This document shows positions 57,449-64,000 of a stretch of 64,000 bases of DNA, one piece after another. Below the pieces are notes generated by a model. That model ran no database searches, was not told the origin of the DNA, and was given only the letters and a program-made list of their open reading frames with translations. Numbering within the stretch: the first letter of the stretch is position 1; every line of letters begins with the position of its first letter. The position numbers were made by a program, and so were the translations under genes. Location: assembly GCA_902761035.1 (NCBI GenBank), contig CACWIW010000002.1, forward strand, positions 1-64,000, given 5' to 3'. The stretch comes from an uncultured bacterium. GTDB lineage: Bacteria; Verrucomicrobiota; Kiritimatiellia; RFP12; UBA1067.

Positions 57449-58073
57449 ATTTGACCGTGCAATCACGGAAGCCCTGAACGAATCCGTGCCGGTCGCCGAA
57501 TTCTCGACCGACCTTGTCGGTCGACTTGTGGCTCGAACGCGCCGCCGTTCCCGCTTCTGGAGACTGCTGTTGGCACTTGGTATCGTTTCGGCAGCGACCG
57601 CCGCTGTCATGACCGCCTCCACGATACTGATGGATGGCGAAACACCACCAGTGGGAACAGACAAGAGCCAAGAGACGGCAGACGAGACGCCGTACATCGC
57701 GGATAGCACATCGCATCACGACGATTCTACAACCGACATGGCTGAAGCCAATCTACCAGAAAACCATGAAACCCAAGGAGAATCAAAAGTGAACAATCCA
57801 GTGCTGAAGACGGCGGCGGTCCTGACAGGTACGCTCGCCCTCTCCGCCGCAACGCCTACACGCGCTGACGGCTACCAGTTCATCGTGTCCGGCTATCCGG
57901 CGTCGGATCCGTGCCATTCCGCCGTTTCTGGCGGAACGGCGTTCGCCGCAGGCGTGCTGGCCGACACAAGCGCCGCCGACGCCTTGGAAGCGCGTGCGCG
58001 CACAAGCGAAGATTCGGCGGGCATCGCGCTTCGCTCCGACAAATACCGAGGCATGATGCTCATCATCAGGTAA
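57441..58073 (+). CDS. Anti-sigma-like membrane protein fused to a small secreted protein
   Basis: Start ATG 57441 with AAAGGAGATAAATA. Residues 1-35 are cytoplasmic (DEFDRAITEALNESVPVAEF), about 38-58 a membrane span (FWRLLLALGIVSAATAAVM), then an acidic Thr/Asp-rich periplasmic stretch, the plan of a membrane anti-sigma factor. From residue 117 the sequence is a fresh signal peptide (NNPVLKTAAVLTGTLALSAATPTRADG) preceded by AAGGAG and GTG in the same frame (57775-57791). The product could be a fusion of two genes, or the GTG could start a second secreted protein of about 95 residues (YQFIVSGYPASDPCHSAVSG ...). The anti-sigma identity is by position. Confidence 0.7.
   Translation: MDEFDRAITEALNESVPVAEFSTDLVGRLVARTRRRSRFWRLLLALGIVSAATAAVMTASTILMDGETPPVGTDKSQETADETPYIADSTSHHDDSTTDMAEANLPENHETQGESKVNNPVLKTAAVLTGTLALSAATPTRADGYQFIVSGYPASDPCHSAVSGGTAFAAGVLADTSAADALEARARTSEDSAGIALRSDKYRGMMLIIR
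57775..57791 (+). promoter_or_regulatory. Internal ribosome-binding site and GTG start
   Basis: AAGGAG (57775-57780), eight bases, GTG (57789) in frame inside the anti-sigma-like gene, directly before a signal-peptide-like sequence. Confidence 0.6.
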
Positions 58074-58119
58074 GAATGATTTCAAAGCAAAAACCAATCA
58101 ATCCAAAAGGAAACAAAGC

Positions 58120-59478
58120 ATGAACAAGAATACAATCACCCGAGTTGCCGCAGTGGCGGCCGCAGTTGTGGCGACGGTACCCTCGTCGTCGCAAGCCATG
58201 ATCCCCGAAGTGTCGGACGTCACGATGACGCAGTCGGCAACCCGCCGCGTCACTGTCACCTACCGGCTCTCCGACGCGCCAGCCGTCGTGACGCTGGATA
58301 TCCAGACAAACGCAAACACGAGCGCGGCGGCGGACGATCCCGGCTGGACCTCGATCGGCGGCAGGAACATCTGCAACGCGCAGGGCGACGTATGGAAGAA
58401 AGTGTCCGGCAAGGATACGTACACGATCACGTGGCAACCAGACCAGGTCTGGACGGATGCGGAAGGCGAAGGCTTCAAGATTGATGCGAACGGCGCACGC
58501 GCTCGCGTGACCGCCTGGCCCGTTGACAACACGCCCAACTACATGGCGGTGGACATCACCGCGACGGGCGGTGCGGACACGCAGACCTACTACCCCGCCG
58601 CCGACTTCGTACCCGGCAGCGTGACGAACAGCCTCTACAAGACCACGACGCTCCTCATGCGCAAGATCATGGCGAAGGACGTGATATGGACGATAGGAAG
58701 CGTGGCGGAGAGCGGACGGAACGCATCTCGTGAAACGCCGCATCAAGTGAAGTTAAACAGTAACTACTACATCGGCGTATTCGAGGTGACGCAGACGCAG
58801 TGGCAGCAAGTGACCGGTTACAATCCGTCCAACTTTACAACCGACCAGACGATGCGCCCCGTGGAGAAGGTCAGCTACACGGACATCCGCCAAGGAAAAG
58901 GAACGGTATCGACCACCGCTTCCGCCACGGGCGGTGTCTATCCCGCCGATCCGTACGGCGACTCCTTCCTCGGACTGCTCCGCTCGAAAACTGGTATCGA
59001 CTTCGACCTCCCGTCTGAGGCTCAATGGGAGTTTGCGGCCCGCGCGGGGAACGGCGAGGGGTACTGGGGCGACGGCTCGGCGATGAGGATCAGTTCAAAT
59101 AAGGACGTAGGGCTTGACGTGCTGGGGCGCTACCAGTACAACGGCGGCAAGATCGGGACGAACAGCGGAACGGACCCAACGGCGAACTGCGAGGCGACGA
59201 GCGGTACGGCAATCGTGGGGGCCTATCTGCCAAACTCCTGGGGCCTCTACGATGTACACGGCAACGTGTGGGAATGGTGCCTTGACTGGTATGCGGACAA
59301 CATCACGACCTTGAATGGCGCTGTCAATACTGCGTCGGGCGCATACCGCGTGCTGCGGGGCGGGAGCTGGGGCAACACGGCGGGCAACTGCCGACCGGCG
59401 TTTCGCGCCCGCGACACGCCGACGTCCCGCAACAACAGCTTCGGCTTCCGCGTCGCCTGTACCGCAGGACTACAATAG
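58120..59478 (+). CDS. Secreted formylglycine-generating-enzyme (SUMF1/FGE)-type protein
   Basis: The 452-residue protein has a signal peptide (VAAVAAAVVATVPSSSQA). An N-terminal beta-sandwich of about 170 residues (VTVTYRLSDAPAVVTLDIQT) is followed by an FGE-sulfatase domain: YYIGVFEVTQTQWQQVTGYN, RPVEKVSYTDI, FDLPSEAQWEFAARAG, GLYDVHGNVWEWCLDWY, YRVLRGGSWGNTAGNCRPAF and NNSFGFRVACTAGLQ. These are the motifs of the SUMF1 fold; the catalytic Cys pair of true FGEs is not clearly present, so the function may be binding or another modification. It closes the ECF / anti-sigma operon. Confidence 0.88.
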   Translation: MNKNTITRVAAVAAAVVATVPSSSQAMIPEVSDVTMTQSATRRVTVTYRLSDAPAVVTLDIQTNANTSAAADDPGWTSIGGRNICNAQGDVWKKVSGKDTYTITWQPDQVWTDAEGEGFKIDANGARARVTAWPVDNTPNYMAVDITATGGADTQTYYPAADFVPGSVTNSLYKTTTLLMRKIMAKDVIWTIGSVAESGRNASRETPHQVKLNSNYYIGVFEVTQTQWQQVTGYNPSNFTTDQTMRPVEKVSYTDIRQGKGTVSTTASATGGVYPADPYGDSFLGLLRSKTGIDFDLPSEAQWEFAARAGNGEGYWGDGSAMRISSNKDVGLDVLGRYQYNGGKIGTNSGTDPTANCEATSGTAIVGAYLPNSWGLYDVHGNVWEWCLDWYADNITTLNGAVNTASGAYRVLRGGSWGNTAGNCRPAFRARDTPTSRNNSFGFRVACTAGLQ

Positions 59479-59556
59479 TCACTCCTCGCGACGCCAAACA
59501 AGCAACAATCTGAAGGGCTGTCATTTTATTCAACGACAAACTAGAACAGACAACGA

Positions 59557-59648
59557 AAATTATCCCCAATAATGCATTTTGGCATATTGGGGATAATTTT
59601 CTGCCTCTAGATTTATCCCCAATACGCCATTTTGACCCATTGGGGATA
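59557..59648. other. Two consecutive hairpins with TTATCCCCAATA cores
   Basis: First: AAAATTATCCCCAATA ... TATTGGGGATAATTTT, a stem of about 16 bp. Second: TTTATCCCCAATA ... CATTGGGGATAG, a shorter stem. Both share the core ATCCCCAATA with TGGGGAT and the centre GCATTTTG / GCCATTTTG. They lie between the FGE gene and the ATPase pseudogene. Nothing else was recognised in 59479-59753. Confidence 0.7.
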
Positions 59649-59753
59649 GTACACCCGCAAGGCCAAGGACGTGAAATGTTAGAATTCTCGCGTTCACGTC
59701 CAGTGCTAGTTTACGACGGAGAGCTTGATCCACGGCTCGCAGGGTGCGGATTG

Positions 59754-60078
59754 TCAGATCCGTGTGAGCCATTCCCGAAGAAATGGATTGAAAATCTTGT
59801 ATTCCTTTTCATGGTAGTAGAGCACTCCACGCTCGACAAGCGTTCCCAGAGCCCGCTTGACCGTGGGTGCGGACGACAACCCCGCACGTTCAATGAAATC
59901 CGCCGAGAAAACATGTTTTCCGCCAAACCTCGCAACCGCCAGCAAGGCCTTCATCTGATATTTCGACAGGTTCTCCGTCTGTATCTCGAACGCCGAAGAT
60001 TCCTGCTTCAAAACCAATTGCACGCCCTTGCTTATGTCATCGACCTTTTACAACGCACCCGTACTCAAATGGTTTCAT
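59754..60078 (-). pseudogene. Internally deleted AAA ATPase gene
   Basis: ATG 60078 with AAAGGAAAAATAGCT starts MKPFEYGCVVKGR, the conserved N-terminus of a family of archaeal-type ATPases, then a stop. Shortly after, in another frame, the family's C-terminal winged helix is complete (SKYQMKALLAVARFGGKHVF, AGLSSAPTVKRALGTLVERG, YKIFNPFLREWLTRI). All of the P-loop and catalytic region is missing, so a deletion of roughly 270 or more codons (typical family length) joined the two ends. The promoter is intact. Confidence 0.8.
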
Positions 60079-60101
60079 AGCTATTTTTCCTTTCGGCAGA
60101 C

Positions 60102-60169
60102 AGTATATCGCAGCATTCAGGTGTACGTCAATCTGAAATTAAACAAATCTGTTTAAAACAATTCTGTTT
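60102..60169 (-). promoter_or_regulatory. Promoter and tandem palindromes upstream of the ATPase pseudogene
   Basis: Minus strand TTGACG (60131-60126), 18 bases, TATACT (60107-60102). Upstream lie two near-identical palindromes, AAACAAATCTGTTT (60141-60154) and AAACAATTCTGTTT (60156-60169), 15 bases apart, like tandem operators. Confidence 0.6.
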
Positions 60170-60229
60170 AATTTTCTCATAACGACGTCCCCACACGCAC
60201 ACGATTTTCTCAAGGTTGCACCAAGGCTG

Positions 60230-60357
60230 TTTCGTCCGCCCGCCGTCGCAGAGCAATCTCCTGTCATCGTCAGCAACACTACCTCGCCGGGCTTGAAGTC
60301 GCGCTCGAGCGTTATCTCGCCGCTGTTGCGCGTCTCCCCGCCAGGATATGACACCAT
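60230..60357 (-). pseudogene. Fragment of a GH95-type C-terminal domain
   Basis: The minus strand reads YPGGETRNSGEITLERDF followed by KPGEVVLLTMTGDCSATAGG, closely matching the C-terminal domain of the decayed gene at 63580-64000 (TRNSGEATLERDF, KPGEVVSLTMTEDCAATAG). It is isolated, directly downstream of the CE15-like gene, with no start and no catalytic part. Confidence 0.75.
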
Positions 60358-60362
60358 ATTCA

Positions 60363-61694
60363 TCAACGCCTTATGCCGAACTCGCGGTCCGCGAAGTCGA
60401 TCATCCACATCCAGTCGTGCGCGGCGATGCCGTGCTGCTCGCTGCGACGCACGTAACCAAAGCTTTCGCCGATGCCTGCGGTCGAGTAGTTGTCGGGATA
60501 AGGAACGTCCGGCATGGTGCCGCGGCCAAGGAACGCCCACACCGGCGCTGCGGCGCGGCAGGCGAGATACTCGCCCTTGGTGTGCATCCACTTACTCGTG
60601 TCGAAGCCTTCGACCAGGAGGGCGCGCGGCGCGACGGCGGCGAGAAGGAGGTGCTGGTCGAAGTCAAGCGTCTCCCACGGCCTGTCTGCATACTTGCGGT
60701 ATGCCTTGCAGTACCAGTGCGTGAACATCGCATTCTCGGTAGCGGTGTTCTCGCCATAGTCGCGCTTGGCGAGGGGTGCGCCGCCGCCGCCGGTCTGGTT
60801 TGGCACGCACACGGCGAAACGCTCGTCGCGCGCGGCCGCCAGAAGCGCTGCCTTGCCGAGGCGCGAGCATCCCGTCACCACGCTGCGCTTCGCATCGAGA
60901 AGGGGATCCGCCTCGGCGTAGTCGAGACCGCGCGAAAGCGCCCAGGCCCATGCACCGAGCGCCGTGGGGTTGTCGTCCCTGGATTCATCGCGCTTCGGCC
61001 AGAGGTCGAATACGCCGGTGTACGCGAACGGATCCTGCCGGAACGCGGGATCCCGCTCCTTGAACGATGGATCGGGCGACACTTCGCAGTAGCAGGCGCT
61101 CATGACGGCGTAGCCGCGCGCGAGCAGCATTCCGATCGGCAGGATACTGTTGCTGTTCGGATCGCACATGACGCCGCGCGTACGGGCAGAGGATTTGTTG
61201 CCGTCCGTCTTCGGTCCAGACCGCGTCCACGCCTGCTGCACGGGGATGTCTGTGTTGGGCACAAGCTCGTGGTTGCCGCGATAGTTGAGAAAAAGGATGA
61301 CGGGCGACGGAGCCTTCGCGTGGCGCGGGATGAATACTATCCAGTTTATGCAGGGACCGGTCTTATCCTTCTTGAACCACATCTTCACCTGCTTGCGGAT
61401 GCAGTAGCCCGCGAGAGCCTTCTTCTTGACGTCCCAGACCTCTGTGACCACGGCCTCGGGCGCGGGCGGCGGCTGCCCGTACATTTCGCGCGCGAATATG
61501 TCAAGTATCTCGGCGCGGCGCCGAGGCCAGTCCGCAGGGGACTTCACCTTCGTTCCGTCGATGAAGGTCAGCGGGTCTTCGAGTGTGTATGGGTGTATCT
61601 TGGATTCGTCGTAGTTCGGCTGGCGGTACGTGGCGGCGGCGGTGGGAAGCGCCATGGCGACAGCGCAGAAAAAGAATAGGGTTGTCGTTTTCAT
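60363..61694 (-). CDS. CE15-like glucuronoyl esterase, secreted
   Basis: The protein has 443 residues from ATG 61694, with signal peptide (LFFFCAVAMALPTAAA). Family markers: PVILFLNYRGNHELVPNTDI (oxyanion region), SVVTGCSRLGKAALLAAARD near residue 272 with the nucleophile Ser in GCSRxGK, and GIAAHDWMWMIDFADREFG at the end with the catalytic His; NQTGGGGAPLAKRDYGE between them is typical. CE15 enzymes cut ester links between lignin and glucuronoxylan. The -10 TATAAT ends seven bases before the ATG, so the message is leaderless. Confidence 0.88.
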   Translation of the reverse strand: MKTTTLFFFCAVAMALPTAAATYRQPNYDESKIHPYTLEDPLTFIDGTKVKSPADWPRRRAEILDIFAREMYGQPPPAPEAVVTEVWDVKKKALAGYCIRKQVKMWFKKDKTGPCINWIVFIPRHAKAPSPVILFLNYRGNHELVPNTDIPVQQAWTRSGPKTDGNKSSARTRGVMCDPNSNSILPIGMLLARGYAVMSACYCEVSPDPSFKERDPAFRQDPFAYTGVFDLWPKRDESRDDNPTALGAWAWALSRGLDYAEADPLLDAKRSVVTGCSRLGKAALLAAARDERFAVCVPNQTGGGGAPLAKRDYGENTATENAMFTHWYCKAYRKYADRPWETLDFDQHLLLAAVAPRALLVEGFDTSKWMHTKGEYLACRAAAPVWAFLGRGTMPDVPYPDNYSTAGIGESFGYVRRSEQHGIAAHDWMWMIDFADREFGIRR

Positions 61695-61700
61695 GGTATA

Positions 61701-61730
61701 ATTATAACACGAGGTAGTTGCATTTGACAA
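61701..61730 (-). promoter_or_regulatory. Promoter of the CE15-like gene
   Basis: Minus strand TTGTCA (61730-61725), 18 bases, TATAAT (61706-61701). The expected transcription start coincides with ATG 61694. Confidence 0.75.
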
Positions 61731-61754
61731 TCCTATTCATTTCATTTCCCTAAA

Positions 61755-63059
61755 TCATTTGGACAGCAAGAAGCGACAGATGGGCACAATCCTGACAGTC
61801 AAGCCGTCGTGGGTCTCCTCCCCCTCCTCGTCGCGCGTGATGATGGTGAGGTCTCCACACCCGGTGGCCTTTGCCGCCTCTAAAAGTCCTGCAAGTTCGC
61901 GCGTACGCGTTTCCGCATCCGACATGTCCCAAGTGGCCTGAATTAGCCGCTTGACTTCATCCCCCTCCGACACGACAAAATCACACTCTCCCGATTCGCT
62001 GAAGTAAGACAATTCCTCGTTATGTCCCTTTCGGCGAATTAGCTCAAGGTAAACGGTGTTCTCCAGCCGCTTTCCGTCATCATCGGATTGAAGCGGAATG
62101 ACCGCCGAACGAAGTCCCACATCACTCACGTAATACTTGCCTGGAAGCGAAATCTCGCTTTTCACGGATCGCGAGTAGAGGTCAAGTTTTCGGACCAGGT
62201 AGATGGACTGCGCCCATACAAGCCAGTCATAGAGATCGTCCTTGGTCACTTTCCGCCCGGAGGCCTTGATCTCCCTGAAAATGGCGTTTACCGAGAGCCT
62301 GCTGGCAATCGTCGTCATCACGCGCTTGAGGAAATAGCGCACCATCTGCGGTTTGGATATCTGCCAATGTTCTACTAGGTCTCGCAGGAGCATGACGTCG
62401 AAATAGTCCTGCAACTTGCGGTATTTCTCGCTGAGGATGGGCATAAGTGTCGGTTCCGGCATCCCGCCAAGACGGTTGTATTCATCAAAGGCGATTTGAA
62501 CGCGGGCCTTGTCCTGCTCAAGATGAGAGTCTGCGTCAATGCCCTTGAACCGCAGAAATTCCCTGAAGCTCAGCGGCCAGACCTCAATCTCATGCGGCCA
62601 ACCCCTGAGTGCGCTCTTCATTTCCACGGACAACGTGCTGGCATTGCTTCCGGAAATGTAGAGATGCCTGCACGAACCCTTGAAGAGGCGCAACACGAAA
62701 TATTCCCAGCCCTTGACAAGCGGCAGTTCATCGAAAAACATCCAAACGTCCTTCAATTCCGTCGCTGGATACATTTCACGGTAGGCTTGAAGAATGAGAT
62801 CCAATTCTTCCACTGCCATGTACTTGATTCGTTCGTCGTCAAAACCAATCCAAAGGACATTTTCCTTCCTGACGCCATTCGCAAGAAGTCGGTTGATCGT
62901 GATCTCCATCAAGGTTGACTTCCCACAACGACGTACCCCCGGGATGGTGACGATTTCATTCCCGTCAATTGGCAAAGAAACATCTCTGTCGATAACCGAA
63001 AATGGCATTTCCGACTGCTTCTGCGCAATCAGGGTCTTGAAGATGTCCTTTTTATTCAT
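61755..63059 (-). CDS. AAA ATPase with DUF4143 domain
   Basis: The 434-residue protein has Walker A TIPGVRRCGKSTLMEITINR, Walker B VWMFFDELPLVKGWE, sensor LYISGSNASTLSVEM, the RGWPHEIEVWPLSFREFLRF segment usual in these ATPases, and a DUF4143 C-terminal domain (KYYVSDVGLRSAVIPLQ, LENTVYLELIRRKGHNEELS, SGECDFVVSEGDEVKRLIQA with the nuclease-like D..E..K residues). These genes are widespread in anaerobic gut bacteria, often as single mobile cargo; function unknown. A clear promoter and a leader inverted repeat lie upstream. Confidence 0.9.
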   Translation of the reverse strand: MNKKDIFKTLIAQKQSEMPFSVIDRDVSLPIDGNEIVTIPGVRRCGKSTLMEITINRLLANGVRKENVLWIGFDDERIKYMAVEELDLILQAYREMYPATELKDVWMFFDELPLVKGWEYFVLRLFKGSCRHLYISGSNASTLSVEMKSALRGWPHEIEVWPLSFREFLRFKGIDADSHLEQDKARVQIAFDEYNRLGGMPEPTLMPILSEKYRKLQDYFDVMLLRDLVEHWQISKPQMVRYFLKRVMTTIASRLSVNAIFREIKASGRKVTKDDLYDWLVWAQSIYLVRKLDLYSRSVKSEISLPGKYYVSDVGLRSAVIPLQSDDDGKRLENTVYLELIRRKGHNEELSYFSESGECDFVVSEGDEVKRLIQATWDMSDAETRTRELAGLLEAAKATGCGDLTIITRDEEGEETHDGLTVRIVPICRFLLSK

Positions 63060-63076
63060 GATGGTTTTCCTTTTTT

Positions 63077-63145
63077 AACGGACACAATATGCCTAATGTT
63101 TCCGTTTTTAAAGGAAGTATATCACGTTTCTGTACCCACCGTCAA
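63077..63145 (-). promoter_or_regulatory. Promoter and leader inverted repeat of the DUF4143 ATPase gene
   Basis: Minus strand TTGACG (63145-63140), 18 bases, TATACT (63121-63116). Just after the expected start, AACGGAAACA and TGTGTCCGTT (63106-63097 and 63086-63077) form an inverted repeat with a 10-base loop, placed for a hairpin at the mRNA 5' end or an operator. The same hexamers and spacer serve the ATPase pseudogene. Confidence 0.65.
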
Positions 63146-63179
63146 GAGGGGGAATCATACCTGACTATTCGTTAGGGCC

Positions 63180-64000
63180 GGCACCCCATACCATCCTTCA
63201 TCTCGAAGGAGACGAGGAAGCGCTCCTTGCGCGTAGGATCTTGACGCCGCGCACCCAGAACGTACATTTCATGCCCATCGGGTTCGCGCCCAGGCGGATG
63301 GAAACGACGTCGTCCAGCGTGTCGCAGTCGTCCAGCACGACGTAGCGCTTCTCCCATCCGTTCATCGGCGCGGAAAACTTGAGGTGCCGGTCCGAGCCGT
63401 TTGAAAAGACGAGCATCAGGTTCTGCGTCTTGAAGTCGTTCTCCACCTTGTCCTGACTGTCCCACGGGACGCCCACGCCAATCTACGAGCGAGAACGATT
63501 CGCCGGGCTTCCCGCCACGCGCGACGGGTGCCTCCGCATCGGTGTACACATCCCCGGCGCGTCAAAGGAGATCGGCGAGAGTACGCCCGCCGTCGCAGCA
63601 CAATCTTCTGTCATCGTCAGCGACACTACCTCGCCGGGCTTGAAGTCGCGCTCGAGCGTCGCCTCGCCGCTGTTGCGCGTCCTGCCGCGCGTCCAGCCTG
63701 ACACTGGGACAACGGGCGTCCCGCCCGTTGGGTCCACCAGCCGAAACCGCCCGCCCTTCTCGCTCTTCACCTCCACGCGCACGACCTTGCCGCCCTTCAT
63801 CTCGGCGGAGACGAGGAAGCACCCCTTCGCGCGCAGGTTCTCGAACTTCGCGTCCGCGCCCGTCCAGTTGGGAAACACCTTCACAATGCCGTGGTCGCAC
63901 TGGATGAACATCGACTGGATGAACTCCATCGTACCAAGCTTCTCCATGCCGTGTACGTTGTCGTGGAGGTGGAAGTTCTTCTGCATGAGGGGACGCAGCT
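63180..64000 (-). pseudogene. Decayed GH95-type glycoside hydrolase, C-terminal part (5' end beyond window)
   Basis: The minus-strand gene enters from beyond 64000. It first reads QKNFHLHDNVHGMEKLG, MEFIQSMFIQCDHGIVKVFP, FLVSAEMKGGKVVRVEVKSE and TRNSGEATLERDF, the C-terminal pattern of GH95-type alpha-L-fucosidases and relatives. Around 63549-63600 the frame changes to YTDAEAPVARGGKPGESFSL, and near 63476 again to VPWDSQDKVENDFKTQNLML followed by a sandwich domain ending MKCTFWVRGVKIL. At least two indels therefore break it. A REP2 palindrome lies at 63702-63731. Confidence 0.8.
63702..63731. repeat. REP2 palindrome, second copy
   Basis: CACTGGGAC then AACGGGCGTCCCGCCCGTT: the arms AACGGGC/GCCCGTT match REP2 at 25060, inverted relative to that copy. 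Read in frame as DPTGGTPVVPVSG in the decayed GH95 gene. Confidence 0.9.

Noticed and set aside
60139-60591. 150-residue minus-strand frame overlapping the end of the CE15-like gene
   Set aside because: Only its C-terminal part is meaningful, and that is a fragment of a GH95 domain; the upstream part is an out-of-frame shadow of the esterase.

Overview
The window reads like a chromosome segment of a carbohydrate-degrading bacterium of the PVC group, most probably Kiritimatiellota/Verrucomicrobiota from a gut or rumen habitat. This is inferred from the gene mix only: secreted glycoside hydrolases of GH106, GH92, GH95 and a GH36-like type, a CE15-like esterase, DUF1080, sulfatase-modifying-factor (FGE)-type secreted proteins driven by ECF sigma factors, very large glycine-rich surface proteins, bS21, and many short GC-rich palindromes lying inside genes. 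No rRNA, tRNA or CRISPR array was seen. Most genes are on the minus strand.

Layout. 1-3555: the 5' part of a glycine-rich surface protein, directly preceded by a nucleotidyl-cyclase-fold-like protein. 3556-7137: two toxin-antitoxin pairs (AbiE type and VapBC type) separated by three copies of a ~300-bp non-coding repeat, ending in a 22-bp tandem repeat. 7138-11319: GH106-like rhamnosidase, a divergent vapBC pair with a consensus promoter, and a tiny lipoprotein. 11396-15580: AT-richer accessory DNA holding a coiled-coil lipoprotein, a ghost gene 3' end, a transposase remnant and unknown small proteins. 15580-18212: kinase, ECF sigma factor and secreted effector; the kinase is broken at its ATP loop. 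18234-25624: four-gene sugar operon (GH36-like hydrolase, TIM-barrel isomerase, esterase, AraA-like isomerase). 25767-28881: housekeeping genes (phosphoribosyltransferase, rpsU, rubrerythrin, panB) and a 20-residue-repeat protein. 28968-32014: a DRTGG / CBS-ATPase / DRTGG / PHP / ATPase signalling operon. 32086-33336: a REP-type (Y1/HUH) transposase with palindromes inside its own gene. 33371-34935: lipoprotein, kinase-less sensor and receiver-less winged-helix regulator preceded by four 11-bp direct repeats. 35014-46295: a giant beta-helix surface protein (about 3738 residues if intact) split by a 65-bp tandem duplication. 46380-56734: a mannose-release and catabolism operon (GH92, phosphoesterase, ROK kinase, mannose-6-P isomerase-like protein, MFS transporter, DUF1080) interrupted by an ATPase gene. 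56903-59478: second ECF sigma / anti-sigma / FGE module. 59479-64000: ATPase pseudogene, CE15-like esterase, DUF4143 ATPase and a decayed GH95-type gene running off the window.

How it fits together. The mannose operon is a complete path in principle: GH92 releases mannose, the MFS protein imports it, the ROK kinase phosphorylates it and the isomerase-like protein would yield fructose-6-phosphate. The 18-25 kb operon similarly pairs debranching and deacylation with two isomerases, suggesting catabolism of an L-sugar or deoxysugar. Two separate ECF modules each end in a secreted protein of the FGE / Fibrobacter-paralogous type, so this is a recurring regulatory layout here. The window is also rich in small mobile palindromes and in genes broken by small duplications or deletions, so genome plasticity is its second theme.
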